Origin: Blastocladiella emersonii ATCC 22665 | Lineage: Eukaryota > Blastocladiomycota > Blastocladiomycetes > Blastocladiales > Blastocladiaceae | Assembly (NCBI GenBank): GCA_025594325.1 | Contig: JANHCV010000003.1 | Span: forward strand, 1,922,001 to 1,986,000 | DNA length: 64,000 nt | Direction: 5' to 3' | In this document: positions 1-12,000 of the stretch, piece after piece | Position numbering within the stretch: the stretch's first letter is position 1 | Layout of the letters: each line of letters begins with the position of its first letter | Notes under the pieces: generated by a model | What the model was told of the DNA's origin: nothing | Seen by the model: only the letters and a program-made list of their open reading frames with translations | Databases searched by the model: none | Position numbers and translations under genes: made by a program

Positions 1-1461
1 TCCGCGCGGGACTCGTCACGGCGGCCGCGTGCATGGGCCGGAGCCCCGGCGGCGGTTTCGCAACCGACTTGCGCACCATGTCGCGGGCGAGCGCGGGCGC
101 GCCGGCGCGCAGGTCGAGGAACGGCGCGCCGGTGGTCTCCAGTACCCAGCGCGCGAGCCACGCGCGGAACGGCTCGCCGAGCACGGTGGCCGAGCCCGGG
201 AACAGGCGGAAGTGGAACATGGCGCGCGACAGGCCGCACCACGGGCGCACGTGCGCGAACAGGGTGAACATGGGGTCGGTCGGGAGCGGGCTCGTCGGCG
301 GGCCCGCCGCGTCCGGGTCCTCGGCGGACGAGGGCGGCGGGGTCGGAATGCGCGTAGTGGCGAGCAGGCGGTGCAGGAGCGAGGTCCACGTTTGGACAGA
401 CTCGGCGAGCGTGATCCACTGCACGGTGCGCGGCGGCGAGTGGGTGAAGAGCTTGACGAGAGCGCGCGGGTTGAACCCGAGGTGCCAGCTGCGCTTGGCG
501 TCGGCCTCCTGCGCGGCGGCCAGGGCGGCCTTGGCGTCCGCGTCGACGGGTGGCTGTGCCGGCGGGCGCGTCCATGCCGCGGCGGGGAGCAGATCGGCGA
601 GCATCGATTCGTGGAGAACGAGTCCCTCGATGCACTCGAGTGCGATCTCGAGGTGCTCGGCGGCCACGTCAAACTTGCGGTCGACGAGGGCCTTGAAGGC
701 GGTGAGCCAGGCGCGCTGCAGCTCGACGAGCGGGTGGATCACGTCCGCGACGAGCGCCTGGTCCTGCGCGGCCGCGTCGCCGTCTACCGCGCCCATGCCT
801 CCGGCGTTGATGAGGTACTCGAGCATCTCGGCCGTGGTACGGAGCTCGCCGAGCACCGTGGCGTCGGGGGTATGGTCGAGCAGGTCGAGCGCGGCGCGGT
901 CCGTGTAAAAGTCCTCCTCCTCGTAAATCCCGATATCGTAGACGGTGCGCACGACGTGGTGCGACGCGCGCAGTGCGCCGCGGACGAACGAGCGCAGGGC
1001 GAGCGAGTGCGCGGACCCGCCCGACGGCAGGCCGGCGGCGGCGTGGCGCGCGTAGACCGAGTTGAAGAGCGTGCCGCTCAGGGCGCCCGACCCGCCGAGA
1101 AACGTGGCCTGGGCGCGGAACAGCTCGAGCAGCGTGGCGGCGGTCTCGCGGACGGAAAGCGACGGCAGGCGCGCGACAAAGGCGGCGTCGTGCGGCGGCT
1201 CACGCGCGTCCGACGGCAGGGCCATGCCCGAGTCCATCTTCGGACTCATGATCTCGATGGCCAGCATGGCGTCGTACAGCAGCAGCGAGTCGGAGCGCAC
1301 CAGCTCGCCGACGTCGAGCTCTACACGAGGGCACGGCGTGAGCGAGGGGCGGTGGGGCCGAGGATCAGGCGTGAGCCGTGTGCCGTACCGCTGGTGGTGG
1401 CCACGAGCCAGTCGGTCGCGTCGACAAAGGCGCTGCCGGGTTTCGCGAGCTTGGGCGGCAT
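1..1461 (-). CDS. NAA35: NatC N-acetyltransferase auxiliary subunit Naa35/Mak10 (partial, 5' part)
   Basis: Auxiliary, ribosome-anchoring subunit of the NatC complex, which acetylates N-terminal Met before hydrophobic residues. Exon 1 is 1461-1389, intron 1388-1321 (GTACGG..GTGTAG), exon 2 runs from 1320 off the left window edge, giving about 464 visible residues. The family hallmark is plain: LDVGELVRSDSLLLYDAM at residues 26-43, followed by AIEIMSPKMDSGM ending at residue 57. Further on, helical sequence around FNPRALVKLFTHSPP and TVQWITLAESVQTW fits the Mak10 body. The start ATG at 1461 gives a short N-terminus directly before the conserved block, which suits the family. The C-terminal part is missing only because the window ends. 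The gene is divergent from NDC1 with a 344-bp shared upstream region. Family assignment is firm; exon 1 is inferred from splice motifs. Confidence 0.9.
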
Positions 1462-1805
1462 CTTGGTGTCGGTTCACGGGTGGCAGAGATGCATGTGCGC
1501 CGACGAGCGGGGCAGCGTTAGACTCTCGGGGGAGAGAGGAAGCGCGGCCCTGTTGACGGCGGGTCGTCGGCGCGCGGAGACGCGAACGGCCAAAACGCGT
1601 TTCACTGATTTGCAGTGCCCACGTGAGCGGTTTTATGAGCTGGTTTTCGGTCGGAGCAGCCTGTTCGTCGCGCTCGTCATCTCCCTCTGCGCTGATCGCG
1701 TCCTCTGCCAGACTGCACCGCTGCAGCCCACGTATCACTCGCTGCAACGCGGCCGCATCACATCGGCAGACACAAGTGAGACGCGTCCGCGCCTGTATCA
1801 CCACC
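1462..1805. promoter_or_regulatory. Divergent promoter region NAA35 / NDC1
   Basis: 344 bp between two divergent starts. It contains a perfect 10-bp palindrome AAACGCGTTT at 1593-1602 with an ACGCGT core (the sequence bound by MBF-type cell-cycle factors in other fungi). No convincing TATA box is seen. No gene is supported here. Confidence 0.5.
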
Positions 1806-4151
1806 ATGTATCGAGCCCCTGCCGCGGCCAACCCGTTCGCGGGCCCGGCCGCCACCACCACGGCCACTGCCGCCAGAGCGCCGGCGTGGTCCTACGGCAC
1901 CAGTGCTATGCCCACCGGCCCCGCGGCACCCATCACGTCCGCAGTCCCCGTGGCCAAGGCGGCGGCCAAGCCCGCGCGGTCCGGCTTTGCGCGCACGGCG
2001 GGCGCGCTGCTCAACCGCGACCTGCTCGTCTTTGCCTCGGCGACGCTGTGGCTGCTCATCCACCTGGCGCGCTCCACGCTCGCCGTCTTCCAGCGTGCGT
2101 TCCCTCACCCTCGTTCGACGCGCCCCGCATCTAACTTTGCCGGACGTGTAGCCAACTCGGGCGTCATCCCGCCCACTTTCTACTCGCCGCTGTCGTGGCT
2201 GTCGACCACGTCCGTGTGGCTGTTTGCCGTGGTCCCGCTCGTCCTGTGGAAGCGGCACTCGTACCGCGCGCGGCCCTCGCCGCCCCCGCGCCCGTCGTGG
2301 ATGCTGCTCGCCCTCACCGAGAATGACGCCGTTGCCTCGTTCTTCGCCTACTGGCTCTCGTCGTTTGTCGTCGTGCACACGCTCACCAGCGGGTTCGCCG
2401 GGCTCTGGACTCTGCGCGATGCCAGGTGCGTTTCTTGTCGTCTCAGCTGCTGCCCCCCGACCAGACTGACGCTCTCGTCCAAATATAGCGGCGCGCTCAA
2501 CCCCAACTTTGTCGACGTGCACCTCGCGCTGGTCCTCGGCGTCGTCTTCTTCCAGGCCCCGCGCCTCGTCATGAACGCGGGCGGCAAGATGCCCGAGTTC
2601 CCGTCCACCTCGGAGCGCGGCATCCTGTGGTTCCTCTCGGCCCTCCTCACCATCGGGCAGCGCGTCGTCCACCGCGCCCCGTTCGTCGCCCTCTTTGTCT
2701 GCACCAGCTGGGCCGCCGTGCACACGGTCGCGACGCCGTTCCTGCAGTCCGCGGGCAGCCTGCTCCTCCCGCGCACCGCGCCGTACGCGTGGACGTGGAC
2801 CGCGGTCCTGGCGCACCTCGCGAGCCCCGTGGTCGTGCTCGCGCTGGTCCTGATCCAGCTCGTCCTGCACACGCTGTGGGTCGCTGTAGATGTGGTGTGC
2901 GACGGGTTTGCCACCACCAACTTTGTCGTGGCGGCCAAGTCCAACGCCGAGCTCGTCGAGGGCCTGCTCCTCGCCGACAAGCCCCTGCTGCAGCACCACG
3001 CGTTCCTCGAGCTCACCACCACCGTCGCCAACGACAAGGACCGCCGCCTCACCGTGTACCGCGAGCAGCCCGATGTGGCCACCTGGTCCAAGATCTGCGA
3101 CGCGTCGCTCCGCGCCATCGACGAGTTTGCCGCCTGCCTCGACGAGTTTGTCTCGCCCATCACGTTTGCCGCCGCGCAGCCGCTCGAGGTCTCTGCCTCG
3201 GACGCCGCGGCGAGCAGCTACGTGGGCGCGGCCTCGGGTGTCGCGGACCGCGAGATGGCCGACTTTGACAAGCTCATCAAGCCCGCGCCCCCCGCCAACA
3301 AGTGGATCTCGGCCGCCGGCACCGTGTACGACGGGTACCTCGTCCCGTTCGGCCAGTGTGTCGCCAGCATCGTGCACTCCGCCACGCCGGCGCCCGCCGG
3401 TGATGCGCCCGTGCCGACGGGTCCCGTCGTCCCGCCGCGGCCCGGGTTCACGTGGGCGACTGAGCCCGCTGCTACGAGCACCGTTTCCGTTGCCGCGCCT
3501 GTGGCGATCGTCAAGCCCAAGGAAACCGAGTCGCGGTCCATCACGTCCATGATCCCGTCGTCCCTCTTCCCGCGGCTCTCGCGCTGGCTCCCGACGCGGC
3601 TCGCGGCGCATTGCGGGCACTTCCACGCGGCGGTGCGCATGACGGCGCTGACGTCCGACTACCAGGTGGCCATGTGGGCGGCAGTCTCAGTGGCGCAGCT
3701 CGCGGTGCACTCCAAGGTCGAGGACCCGTACGGGCTCGTGTACCCGGACCTGGCGCGGATCCTGACGTCGCTGCTGCGGGTGATCGAGCTCACGGCGCCC
3801 GTCATGGCCGCGACGCCCGCGTGGACGTGGCGGCGCGACCTCGTCGACGCCCTCCCCGCGGCGTACGCCGAGGCGTGGGTGCACGTCGAGAAGGCCGGGT
3901 GGTCGAGCGCGGCGGTGCAGAATGCGCTGCTCACGTCGTCGACCGTGCGGGAGTTCGCGCTACAGAAGCGCGACGCCGACGACCTCGCGCACCGGCGCGT
4001 CCGCCGCGTCCTCCTCGTCCACGACGCGGCCGTCGCCGCCGTCACGGGCATCCACGCCCGGTTCCCCGGGTACCTCGCGCGCACCGTCCTCCCGCAGCTC
4101 GCCGACAAGGAGCGCGCGCGCGCCCGCGAGGTGCTCCGGCTCGACCGGTGA
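1806..4151 (+). CDS. NDC1: Nuclear pore / spindle-pole membrane nucleoporin Ndc1
   Basis: Integral membrane nucleoporin that anchors the nuclear pore complex in the pore membrane and, in fungi, helps insert spindle pole bodies. Exons 1806-2094, 2152-2425, 2489-4151; introns of 57 and 63 nt end in GTGTAG and ATATAG and carry CTAAC and CTGAC branch points. The 741-residue product has about six hydrophobic segments in its first 370 residues (for example LLVFASATLWLLIHLA and TSVWLFAVVPLVLW). A soluble half follows, starting with the family-typical stretch FATTNFVVAAKSNAELVEGL and LLQHHAFLEL. Start ATG 1806 has an ACCACC context; a longer upstream open frame reaches 1623 but adds non-conserved sequence. 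Both introns are multiples of three, so the frame stays nearly open through them, but removing them restores continuous membrane helices. Assignment rests on topology plus this central motif. Confidence 0.8.
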   Translation: MYRAPAAANPFAGPAATTTATAARAPAWSYGTSAMPTGPAAPITSAVPVAKAAAKPARSGFARTAGALLNRDLLVFASATLWLLIHLARSTLAVFQRAFPHPRSTRPASNFAGRVANSGVIPPTFYSPLSWLSTTSVWLFAVVPLVLWKRHSYRARPSPPPRPSWMLLALTENDAVASFFAYWLSSFVVVHTLTSGFAGLWTLRDARCVSCRLSCCPPTRLTLSSKYSGALNPNFVDVHLALVLGVVFFQAPRLVMNAGGKMPEFPSTSERGILWFLSALLTIGQRVVHRAPFVALFVCTSWAAVHTVATPFLQSAGSLLLPRTAPYAWTWTAVLAHLASPVVVLALVLIQLVLHTLWVAVDVVCDGFATTNFVVAAKSNAELVEGLLLADKPLLQHHAFLELTTTVANDKDRRLTVYREQPDVATWSKICDASLRAIDEFAACLDEFVSPITFAAAQPLEVSASDAAASSYVGAASGVADREMADFDKLIKPAPPANKWISAAGTVYDGYLVPFGQCVASIVHSATPAPAGDAPVPTGPVVPPRPGFTWATEPAATSTVSVAAPVAIVKPKETESRSITSMIPSSLFPRLSRWLPTRLAAHCGHFHAAVRMTALTSDYQVAMWAAVSVAQLAVHSKVEDPYGLVYPDLARILTSLLRVIELTAPVMAATPAWTWRRDLVDALPAAYAEAWVHVEKAGWSSAAVQNALLTSSTVREFALQKRDADDLAHRRVRRVLLVHDAAVAAVTGIHARFPGYLARTVLPQLADKERARAREVLRLDR

Positions 4152-4590
4152 TGTCCTCCGTATTTACTCTTGATCAACCAACCCAACACAGCTAGTTTTT
4201 TAATCCGTTGTGACGCGTGAGAACGCGAGCGGAGCCAAGTGGGAGACACTGCATCATCCTCGCGGTCAGGTGAGGCGGCGTGACGGCTGAGAACGGGGGG
4301 CAGCATCTCCCACGCGGCGCGCGCCCAGAGTATTACGCTGCCCCCCGCCGCGCGTATCACCCTCGCGCCCCTCTCCTCTCTCCCTTCCTGCTGCCGAGCG
4401 CTCCGACCGAGGAGACCCTCGCAGCGCCCTGATCGCCGCGTCCCGCCCCCCGTCCCGCAGCCCGACGCGCGCGCCGCGCCATCCGATCGGGCGCTCAGTG
4501 TCCCACACTGTCTCCCCGCTCTCAACGTACGCGTTTCTCATGTTCTCCGGGGCTACCCGTGCTGATACGCGCCCACACGACGTCTAGACC
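4152..4590. other. Intergenic, NDC1 to low-complexity gene
   Basis: 439 bp between two genes on the same strand. A T-run right after the NDC1 stop may belong to its 3' end. An ACGCGT occurs at 4213-4218, and CT-rich tracts around 4369-4390 look like a promoter/5' UTR pyrimidine stretch. No gene seen. Confidence 0.4.
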
Positions 4591-7500
4591 ATGTCCGCCG
4601 ACCCCGGGCGGCCCGCGCCGTCGCTGCCCGGCCACGGCTACGCGTCGCCGTCGTCGCTGCCCTCCTCGGCCGCGGGTAGCGGCGCCGCGCCCGGCCCGTC
4701 GCTCGAGCTCGCGTCCGACCAGGCGTCGCTGCTGCCGTCGGCCATCGACCCGCCGCCGCACATCGACTTCCACCACGGCCACCACCATCAACCGCACGCG
4801 CACGCGCTCGCGCCCCTCGCGCCGCCCAACCCGTACCTGACCGGCGGCTACGCGCTGCCGCCGCCGCCGATGCCCTTCAACCATCACCACCCGACCTCGA
4901 CGCCTTATAGCAGCAGCGCCGCGCTCACGGCGCCGCCCTCGTCAACTGGCGGCTCCCTCGCGCGTCTGACCCCGTCGTCCTTGCTCCCACCACCCGCGCC
5001 CCCTGCGGCCCCGGCCCCGACCCCGCTCGCTACGGGCCCCGCCGCGGCGCTGCACATGCACTACCTGACGACGAGCTTCATGGCGGCGCAGGCCGCGCAG
5101 GCCCAGGCCGTGCACACGCACGCGTCGTCGTACATGGCGACCGACCGCATGCAGCCGAACCTGTACGCTGCTGCCGCCGCGGCGGCTGCGGCTGCTGCTG
5201 CTGCTGCGGCAGCGGGCACGCCGTACCCGGGCCTCCCCGCTCCTGGTCTCGCGCCGTACTCGCTCGCGTTCCCCGGTGCCGCCGCCGCGATGGGGTCGTC
5301 GTACGCGATGCCGACGGCCGCGGCGGCGGCGGCGATGGCCGCGATGCGGATGCCGATGATCCAGCCGCCGACGTCGACGGCGGGGGCCGCGAGCGCGGTC
5401 GGGATGCCGCAGTTCCACCACCACCAGAACGCGCCGGCTTCGTCATCGACGTCGAGCGCGACGGGCGCGTACGACGCGGGGTCGGTCAGCATCTTCGATC
5501 CGGCAGCGGCCGCAGCAGCCGCGGCGAGTCTTGCGCTCGGGATCCAGCAGCAGCACACGCCCATGCTCCCGCCGCCCCTGCCGGCGACGTCCAACGCGGC
5601 GGCGGTCTTCGCGGCATCCACCGCGCCGGCGAGTAGTAGTGGCTGGGCGCCGATGCCGGTGCCGATCTCGCCACCAGTCGTTGCCTCGATGTCGGCCCGC
5701 AGCAGCTCCTTCGCCGCGCCGGCGCCCGTGTCGGCCGCAAGCAGCAGCAGCGCGTTCGCCCCGCTGCGCGCCACGACGTGTCCGCCGCTCCCGCTGCCGG
5801 CACGCCCGCACTCGGCCCCGCTGTTCCCGCCCGCGTCCATGGCGGCAGGCGTCGTGACCGCGAGTCGCCCGCTCTCGAGCGCGGGGATCCGGATACCTCC
5901 ACCACCACCGGCGACTACACCGGCTGCTTCCCACCCGCTCTCGACTGCCACCTCGTCGCTCCCACTCTCGGCTCCCGTCGCGGCATCCTCACTCCCCCTC
6001 GCGGCGCCGGCCGTCGTCCCGCCGCACCCGACCACGGTCGTGCACACGAACCCCGTCGCCTCCTCCTCGTCGCTGCCGCCGTCATTCCCGCACCCGCTCA
6101 ACCCGAACCTGAGCCTCGGCCTCTCTACGCCCGCCGCGTCCGGGTCTGGGAGCCCGGCCTCGGGTATCGTGGCGTCCGCCCCGGCGACCACCGCCGCTGC
6201 CGCTGCCGCCCAGTCGCGCCTGGTTTCGCCACCACCACCACCGCCTCCCGCACCAGCGGCGCCGGCGCAGCCGCAGCCTCATTCGCATCCGCCTCGGTTC
6301 CGCCCCATCGCCGCGCGCCCGCTGCCGCCCGGCTCGGCCGCGCCCGCGAGCAACTCGCTCGCGCCGCTGCTAAGCCCGACCTCGGCTGCCGCCCTCCCGA
6401 TCAAGGTGCCGCTGCCGTACGTGCCCCCGGCGCCCGGCCTGGTTCCGCCGCCGTACGCGCCGCCGGTCGTGGCGCAGCGACAGCAGCAGCAGCAACAAGA
6501 GCAGCGGCAGCAACAGCAGCAACAGCAGCAGCAACAAGTGCAGCAGCAGGTCGGTAGTGTCGCCGAGGCGCTGTCCCTCGCCGACGCGCGGCTGCAGCAG
6601 GAGCCGCCGCCGGCGCAGCACTCGCACCCGGCCAGCCCGCTTCTCTCGCTGTCGCACGCGGCGACGCCGTACTCGGCCCCGCTCACCGCCGGGGACGCGA
6701 CGCCGCCCGAACCCGAGCCCGACTCGGCGGCGGCAACAACGTCCGATGCGTCGGCGCTCCCCGCCTCCGTCCCCGCGAGCGCTGGAATGCGCAAGCTGTC
6801 GCGGATGCTCGCCGAGCACGAGGCGCGCATCGACCTGTCGGTGCTGCGGCACCAGGCGGGCGACGGGCGGTACCGCAAGCAGCAGCGGTTCCAGCGCACC
6901 GTCGAGGCAGTCCAGGCCATTGTCCACGGCAAGCTGTACAAGGCCAAGTTCTCGTCCCTCGAGACGTACTTCCGCGCGCAGTGGCGCATCTCGCGCGCCC
7001 AGGTGTACCGGTTCCTCGACTGTGCCGTCATCTTACGGGTACGCGCGTGCTGGTGGTGAGGGATGCGATGGGGTGGTTCGAGCGCTCATCACGTTGCGCG
7101 TGTAGGAACTCGCCGACTTCCCCGAGACCCCGACGCGCGAGCGGCTGTGCCGGTCGCTCAAAAAGCTGACCAAGAGCAAGCTCAACCGGCGCATCCTCTG
7201 GCAGGCGGTTCTCGACCGGTTCGGCGCCGAGGAGCGCGACTCGGTGACCTCGACCGCGCTGGGCGCCGTCTGGAAGTGCCTGGTCAAGGAGGGCCGCGTC
7301 GACCCGAACGCCCGCGCCGCCGAGGAGGACGGCTCGGACCTCGACTACGACGACCTCGCCGCGGCCGCCGCCGTCTCGGCCGCGTCCGCCATCGGGCACC
7401 ACCACGCGACCTCGTCGTCAGCGACCTCGGTCGTCACGTCGCCGTACTCGGCCACGCTCCCCGGAAGCGAGGTCGTGTCGCCCGAGTCGCGCACCTCGCT

Positions 7501-9025
7501 CAAGCGCCCGTTCCCTGGCGGCTCGCCCGGCATGAGCGACGCCGAGGACGACGACGGCGGTTTTGTCGGTGGCGCTGACGACGACGAGTTTCGCCCGTCG
7601 CCGCACTCGCACCCGCACCACGCGGTTCCCGGCGGTTTCCGCGCCGCCGGCCCCTCGTCCCGCACGCGCCTCCGCAAGGTCTCCCGCACGGCGGCCCGCG
7701 ACTCGCTCCCCGAATCGCCCTACTCGGGGCCGCTGCACCACGGCCACGGCCACGGACACGGACATGACCACGCTCACGCGCACATCCACCACCCGCTCGG
7801 CCTCGGGCTCGCGCTCGGTCTGAGTCTCGCCAACACGCAGATAGGCGCCCCGCCGGCGGGCGCGGGCGACGAGAGCGGCGACGACGATGCGCCGCCGCTG
7901 TCCCCGCTCAACGTGCGCGGGCGGTCGTTTAGCGACGACGACGAGGACGAGGGGGATGAGGCCGAGTCGCAGCTCATGTCGCCCGTGTCCGCGACGAGCG
8001 GAATGGCCGCGCTCGCCGCCGAAGCCGCGCGCGCGCGGTCCGCGAGCGCCGCGGACGCACTTGCCGCCGCCGCTCCCGCCCAGAGCGCCATGCCGCGCCG
8101 CGGCTCGTACCCCGCCCTCGTCCCGCCCCCGCCACCGCCTGCGCTCCCGCCCCCGCCGCCCCCGGCCCCGCGGCACCGCGTGACGGCGACCATCCGCCGC
8201 CCTCCCCCGCCACCGCTCCCGCTCCCGCCCCCGCCCGTCATCACGCCGCACGCCGACGCGCCCGCCGGCGTCTTCAACACGCTCGTCGACGTGCAGCGCC
8301 TGTACAGCCACGGATTCGCCCTGCAGCCGCGGATCAACGGCGAGTGGTTCACGGACACGATCGAGCAGTGGCGACTCGTCCGCGTCCCCGCTGTCCCGCC
8401 GCCGACGTCGTCGGTGCCGTCGAGCGCTGCGGCGACGCCGCGCCGTGTCGCTGGGGTACCGCCGCCGCTCGTGCCACCGCCGCCACCGGCGCCAGCGGTG
8501 CAGCAGCAGCAGCAGCCGAGGGTCACGGCCGCGGACCTGCTTCTCGCGCCTGATGCGGACGAGGCTGCGGCCGAGGTTCTCGCGGCCGCGACGACGCTCG
8601 CGGGCGGGGTCCGGAACGCGGCGTACCCCGCGCAGCAGCCGGCGGTCGCGTCGCCGTTCACGCCCGCCCTCGTCGAGCCGTGCGCCCCCGTCGCGACGGT
8701 CGAGGAGGGCGCGCTCGCGCTCGAGCGGCTCCGCGCGGCTGCTGCTGCAGCCTCGTCTTCCTCGCCGGCGGCACCGCAGCGTAACGACGAGTTTGGCGCG
8801 AGCCCGATCGCGACGCTCGTCCGCGCCATCCAGAACCCGCTCGCGCAGCTCACGTCCGCTGCCGCCGCCGCCGAGAGCGTGGTGTCGTCGCCGGCGCCCG
8901 CGCACGTCGACGGGATGGGCACCGCCGCGATGGTCGTCGACCACGATGAAGCGGCAGCCGCCGCGGCGGCGGTCGTTGGGATGTTTCTCGCTGACGCGGC
9001 GCGGGGTACCGGTGTGGAGACCTGA
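4591..9025 (+). CDS. 1455-aa low-complexity protein with one conserved helical (HTH-like?) domain
   Basis: Function not recognised. Exons 4591-7038 and 7106-9025, intron 67 nt (GTACGC..GTGTAG, phase 0). The first ~745 residues are Ala/Pro/Ser-rich with a polyalanine run (5164-5210) and a Gln run (6478-6545); the C-terminal ~570 residues are Asp/Ser/Pro/His-rich. Between them, about residues 745-890, lies an ordered domain spanning the intron: RFQRTVEAVQAIVHGKLYKA, then FRAQWRISRAQVYRFLDCAV, then TPTRERLCRSLKKLTKSK and a Trp-containing LWQAVLDRF. The order LYK.. / W.ISRA..YR..D / R.L..L / W..V resembles a bacterial and phage helix-turn-helix-type family that I recall; this is inference. Its size, prion-like flanks and single folded core suggest a transcriptional or nuclear scaffold protein. 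Start ATG 4591 has context gaccATGtcc. The 3' end converges on the receptor gene, 68 bp away. Confidence 0.75.
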
Positions 9026-9048
9026 GCGAGCATAATGGCACACGCACT

Positions 9049-9060
9049 GTAAATATTTAC
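9049..9060. terminator. Palindrome GTAAATATTTAC between convergent 3' ends
   Basis: A perfect 12-bp AT-rich palindrome sits in the 68-bp gap between two convergent stop codons (9025 on + and 9094 on -). Being symmetric, it could serve as an AT-rich 3'-end element for both genes. Function is inference. Confidence 0.35.
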
Positions 9061-9093
9061 CACCAGCGATTTCATCTCATCTCACAGTACAGT

Positions 9094-12000
9094 CTAGCAC
9101 AGGTGCTCGTCGAGCGTCGCGGTCCCCGCCGCCGCGGCCGTGGTGACGACAGCCGCAGGCACCGCCGACTCGGCCTCGCCGTCAGGCACCGGCGACGTGC
9201 GGTACCGCCCGAGCGAGAGACTCATCAGTCGGCCCGCCGTCGGCACCGGGGCGCTCGCCGGGTGCGTTGAGATGGCGCTCGGCCACGCGGCCTCCGGGTG
9301 GTGCAGCGTCGAGCTCGGGCTGCCCGCGCGCGACTTGGCTCCTCCGCTCCCCTCGAGCCCGAACGCGCTGCGGATCGCCGCGACCCATTCGTCCGCCTCG
9401 GCCGCGGACGTCGCGCGGACCATCAGGGTCACGCCGTCGAGGTTGATCAGCAGGCACGCGGGTGAAGGGACCGCGAGGTGCGCGCTGCGCGGGTACACGC
9501 GAGCGGCGGCGCGGACGCGGGTGTACACGAGGCCGGTTGAAGACTGTAGGAGATGATCAAGGGTTAGTGAGAGACCAGCGAGTGGAGATGGAGGGGCGTA
9601 CCTTCTCTGCCGGGAACGTGAACTGCAGCGACGGGGTCGGGTTGAAGAGCAGCGCGACGTTGACGGTGCGCCAACGCCGGAACAGGCTGCCCATCTGGCG
9701 CAGTGCGAGGCCGGTGCCTGTACGGATCATCTAGAGACGTAATTGAGGTCAGTGCATGCGCCGCGAGGATCAACAAGACAAGTACCGGGTCGGCGGTCGA
9801 AACCGAGCCGCTACCCGTCTTGCCGCTGGCCACGCTCCCGCTCAGCGTCTCGGTTCCGCTGCCAAACTCGGGCACGGCCATCTGGCGCGCGAGAATCGTT
9901 GCCGACCCAGCACTCGCGATCGCCGCCTTGGCGTCGAGCCCGCCGGGGAGGATTTGCTGCGACGCGGGCGTGGGCAGCGGCGCCGCCGCGTACATGGCGG
10001 CGAGGACAGGCCGCGCGACGACCTCGACGAGCACGCTGCCGGTGCCGAACACGATGCCGAAGATCTTGAACACGAGCGGGATCCGGAGCTCAAAGTTGTA
10101 CGGCAGCGGGAGCGGGACGACGATGAAGCATGCGCCGGCCATGCGCGACACAGCGACGGCGAGCGCGCGCGACTCGTTGGTCGCCGTCGGGATGCCGTGC
10201 CCCTTGACGGCGACCACGATCGCCACGAGGATCAGGACCCCGTGGAACGCGGACAGCAGCGCGGTCGTCGCCACGGCCGCCGGCGTGTACACGGCGGGCC
10301 CGCACGCGAACCCGACCGTCCACAGCGACAGGTCGCTGCGGATCGCGACCGGCTCGTTCGTGTACGTCCACAGCGCAATCAGCGCCGCGTCGGTCGCGAT
10401 CACGGCGCCGGCCCGGACGCAGAAGTCGCGCGCGCGCATCGTCGTTGGCGTGAACGGGCGCGACCCCGCCGCGAGAATGATCGGCAGCGACTTGACCGTG
10501 CACGACGCCAGGATCGTGCAGATCCCGAGCGCGAGCGTGTACACGCGCGCCGTGCACACGCCCGAGTCCGGGAACATGATCTCGGGCAGGATCGCGAACG
10601 CGTGTAGCCCCGCGCCCGTCGCGCTCAGAACCAGGAACGCCGGCGACGCCGCCTTGATGACAAAGTGGTGCCGGTGCCACGCGACCAGCGCGATGAGGAT
10701 GGCGGCGGCGGCCACGATCGGCGCGCCGAAGGCGACGAACAGGATGCCGTACGGGTCAGCGAGGTCGGCCTGGTCGAGCGTCTTGACTACACACGGGCGC
10801 GGTACGGGTCAGCGTTGCACAAGAGAACGAGGGCGTGCAAGGTACCGTAGTCGGGCGGCGGGGGCGGGATCCACTTGGACCACCGTGCCTCGTTCCCGCG
10901 GATCCACGCGCACGTCGCTTGACGGACACTCGATGCCGACGCGTTCAACATGAGCCCCATGATCTCCGAGTCGCGCAGTGAGACCGCGCGGAGGAACGTT
11001 GCGGTGTTCGGGTTCTCGCGGTCGAAGCCCGCGGGCGCCGTCTTGAGCGGCTGCTGGGTATCGTCCCAGTCGCACTCGAGCTTGTTGCCCGCGACGCCAA
11101 CCTTGGCCGGGTCAAACTGCGCCGTGCAGTCGGGCGAGTACGCAGGCAGCCGGACGCAGAGCAGGTCGCTGGCGGAGGGCTGAAGCGCGGGCTGGGTGTT
11201 GTGGAAGAGACACGCCGACCGGTCCTGCCCGACGCATTCGGACACTGCGGTCGAGTGCCGGTCACCGAGGTACACGACCACGAGCTTGAGGCCGAGGCTG
11301 ACGATGCGCTGCTCGTTGACGCCGCGGTTGTCCTCGGGGCTCGTGTGCTACGGGAGAGCAAGTCAGCAACAAGGACAGAGGGCGGCCGGGTCGGAGCGTA
11401 CCCAGAACTCTTTGCAGTCCGACATCAGGTCTCCTTGACACTGCGGCGGGACAAAAGTGCCGTCGCGACAGTACGGGTACGTCTTAGAGTCGCACAGCCA
11501 CGAGCCGTCCTGGGTCTTGGCCGGCTGCGTCGTACCCGCCGGCGGAAGCAGCGCAAGCACCTCGGGTTTTGTGAACGGCTTCCACGACTCGAGCACAAGT
11601 CCGGGAAGTCGATCGGTGACCTTGCGGTTGATGAACCATCCCGTTCGACCGGCGTAGCCGATCATGCCGAGGTCCTCGACGGATGTCGTGCGCCGAGTCG
11701 CCGACGAGAGGTTGATGCGCGACCAGTCCTCGAGGTTCGGGCGCGACCGACTTGAGCCCGAGTCCCGCGACGGCCCAGGAAGTTGGGCGAGCGAGGTGCG
11801 GGCGCCCATCACTTCCTGCAGCAACGTTGCCGCGATGGTGGTCGTGAGCTGCGCGCTAGGCGGGTTCAAGGGTTTAGTGGTCGCGATCTGAGCGGATTAT
11901 CGCGAGAGGCGAACCTTGGCCATGCGCCATGGTCAAACTCGACGCTGCGGAGCTGGTTGACGAAGAGCCGTCCCGGGTTGGCCGCAGCCCGTAAGAGCGG

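Noticed and set aside
29-2134. 701-aa plus-strand open frame across NAA35 and into NDC1
   Set aside because: Runs antisense to the NAA35 coding strand and then out of frame in NDC1; composition is shadow-like.
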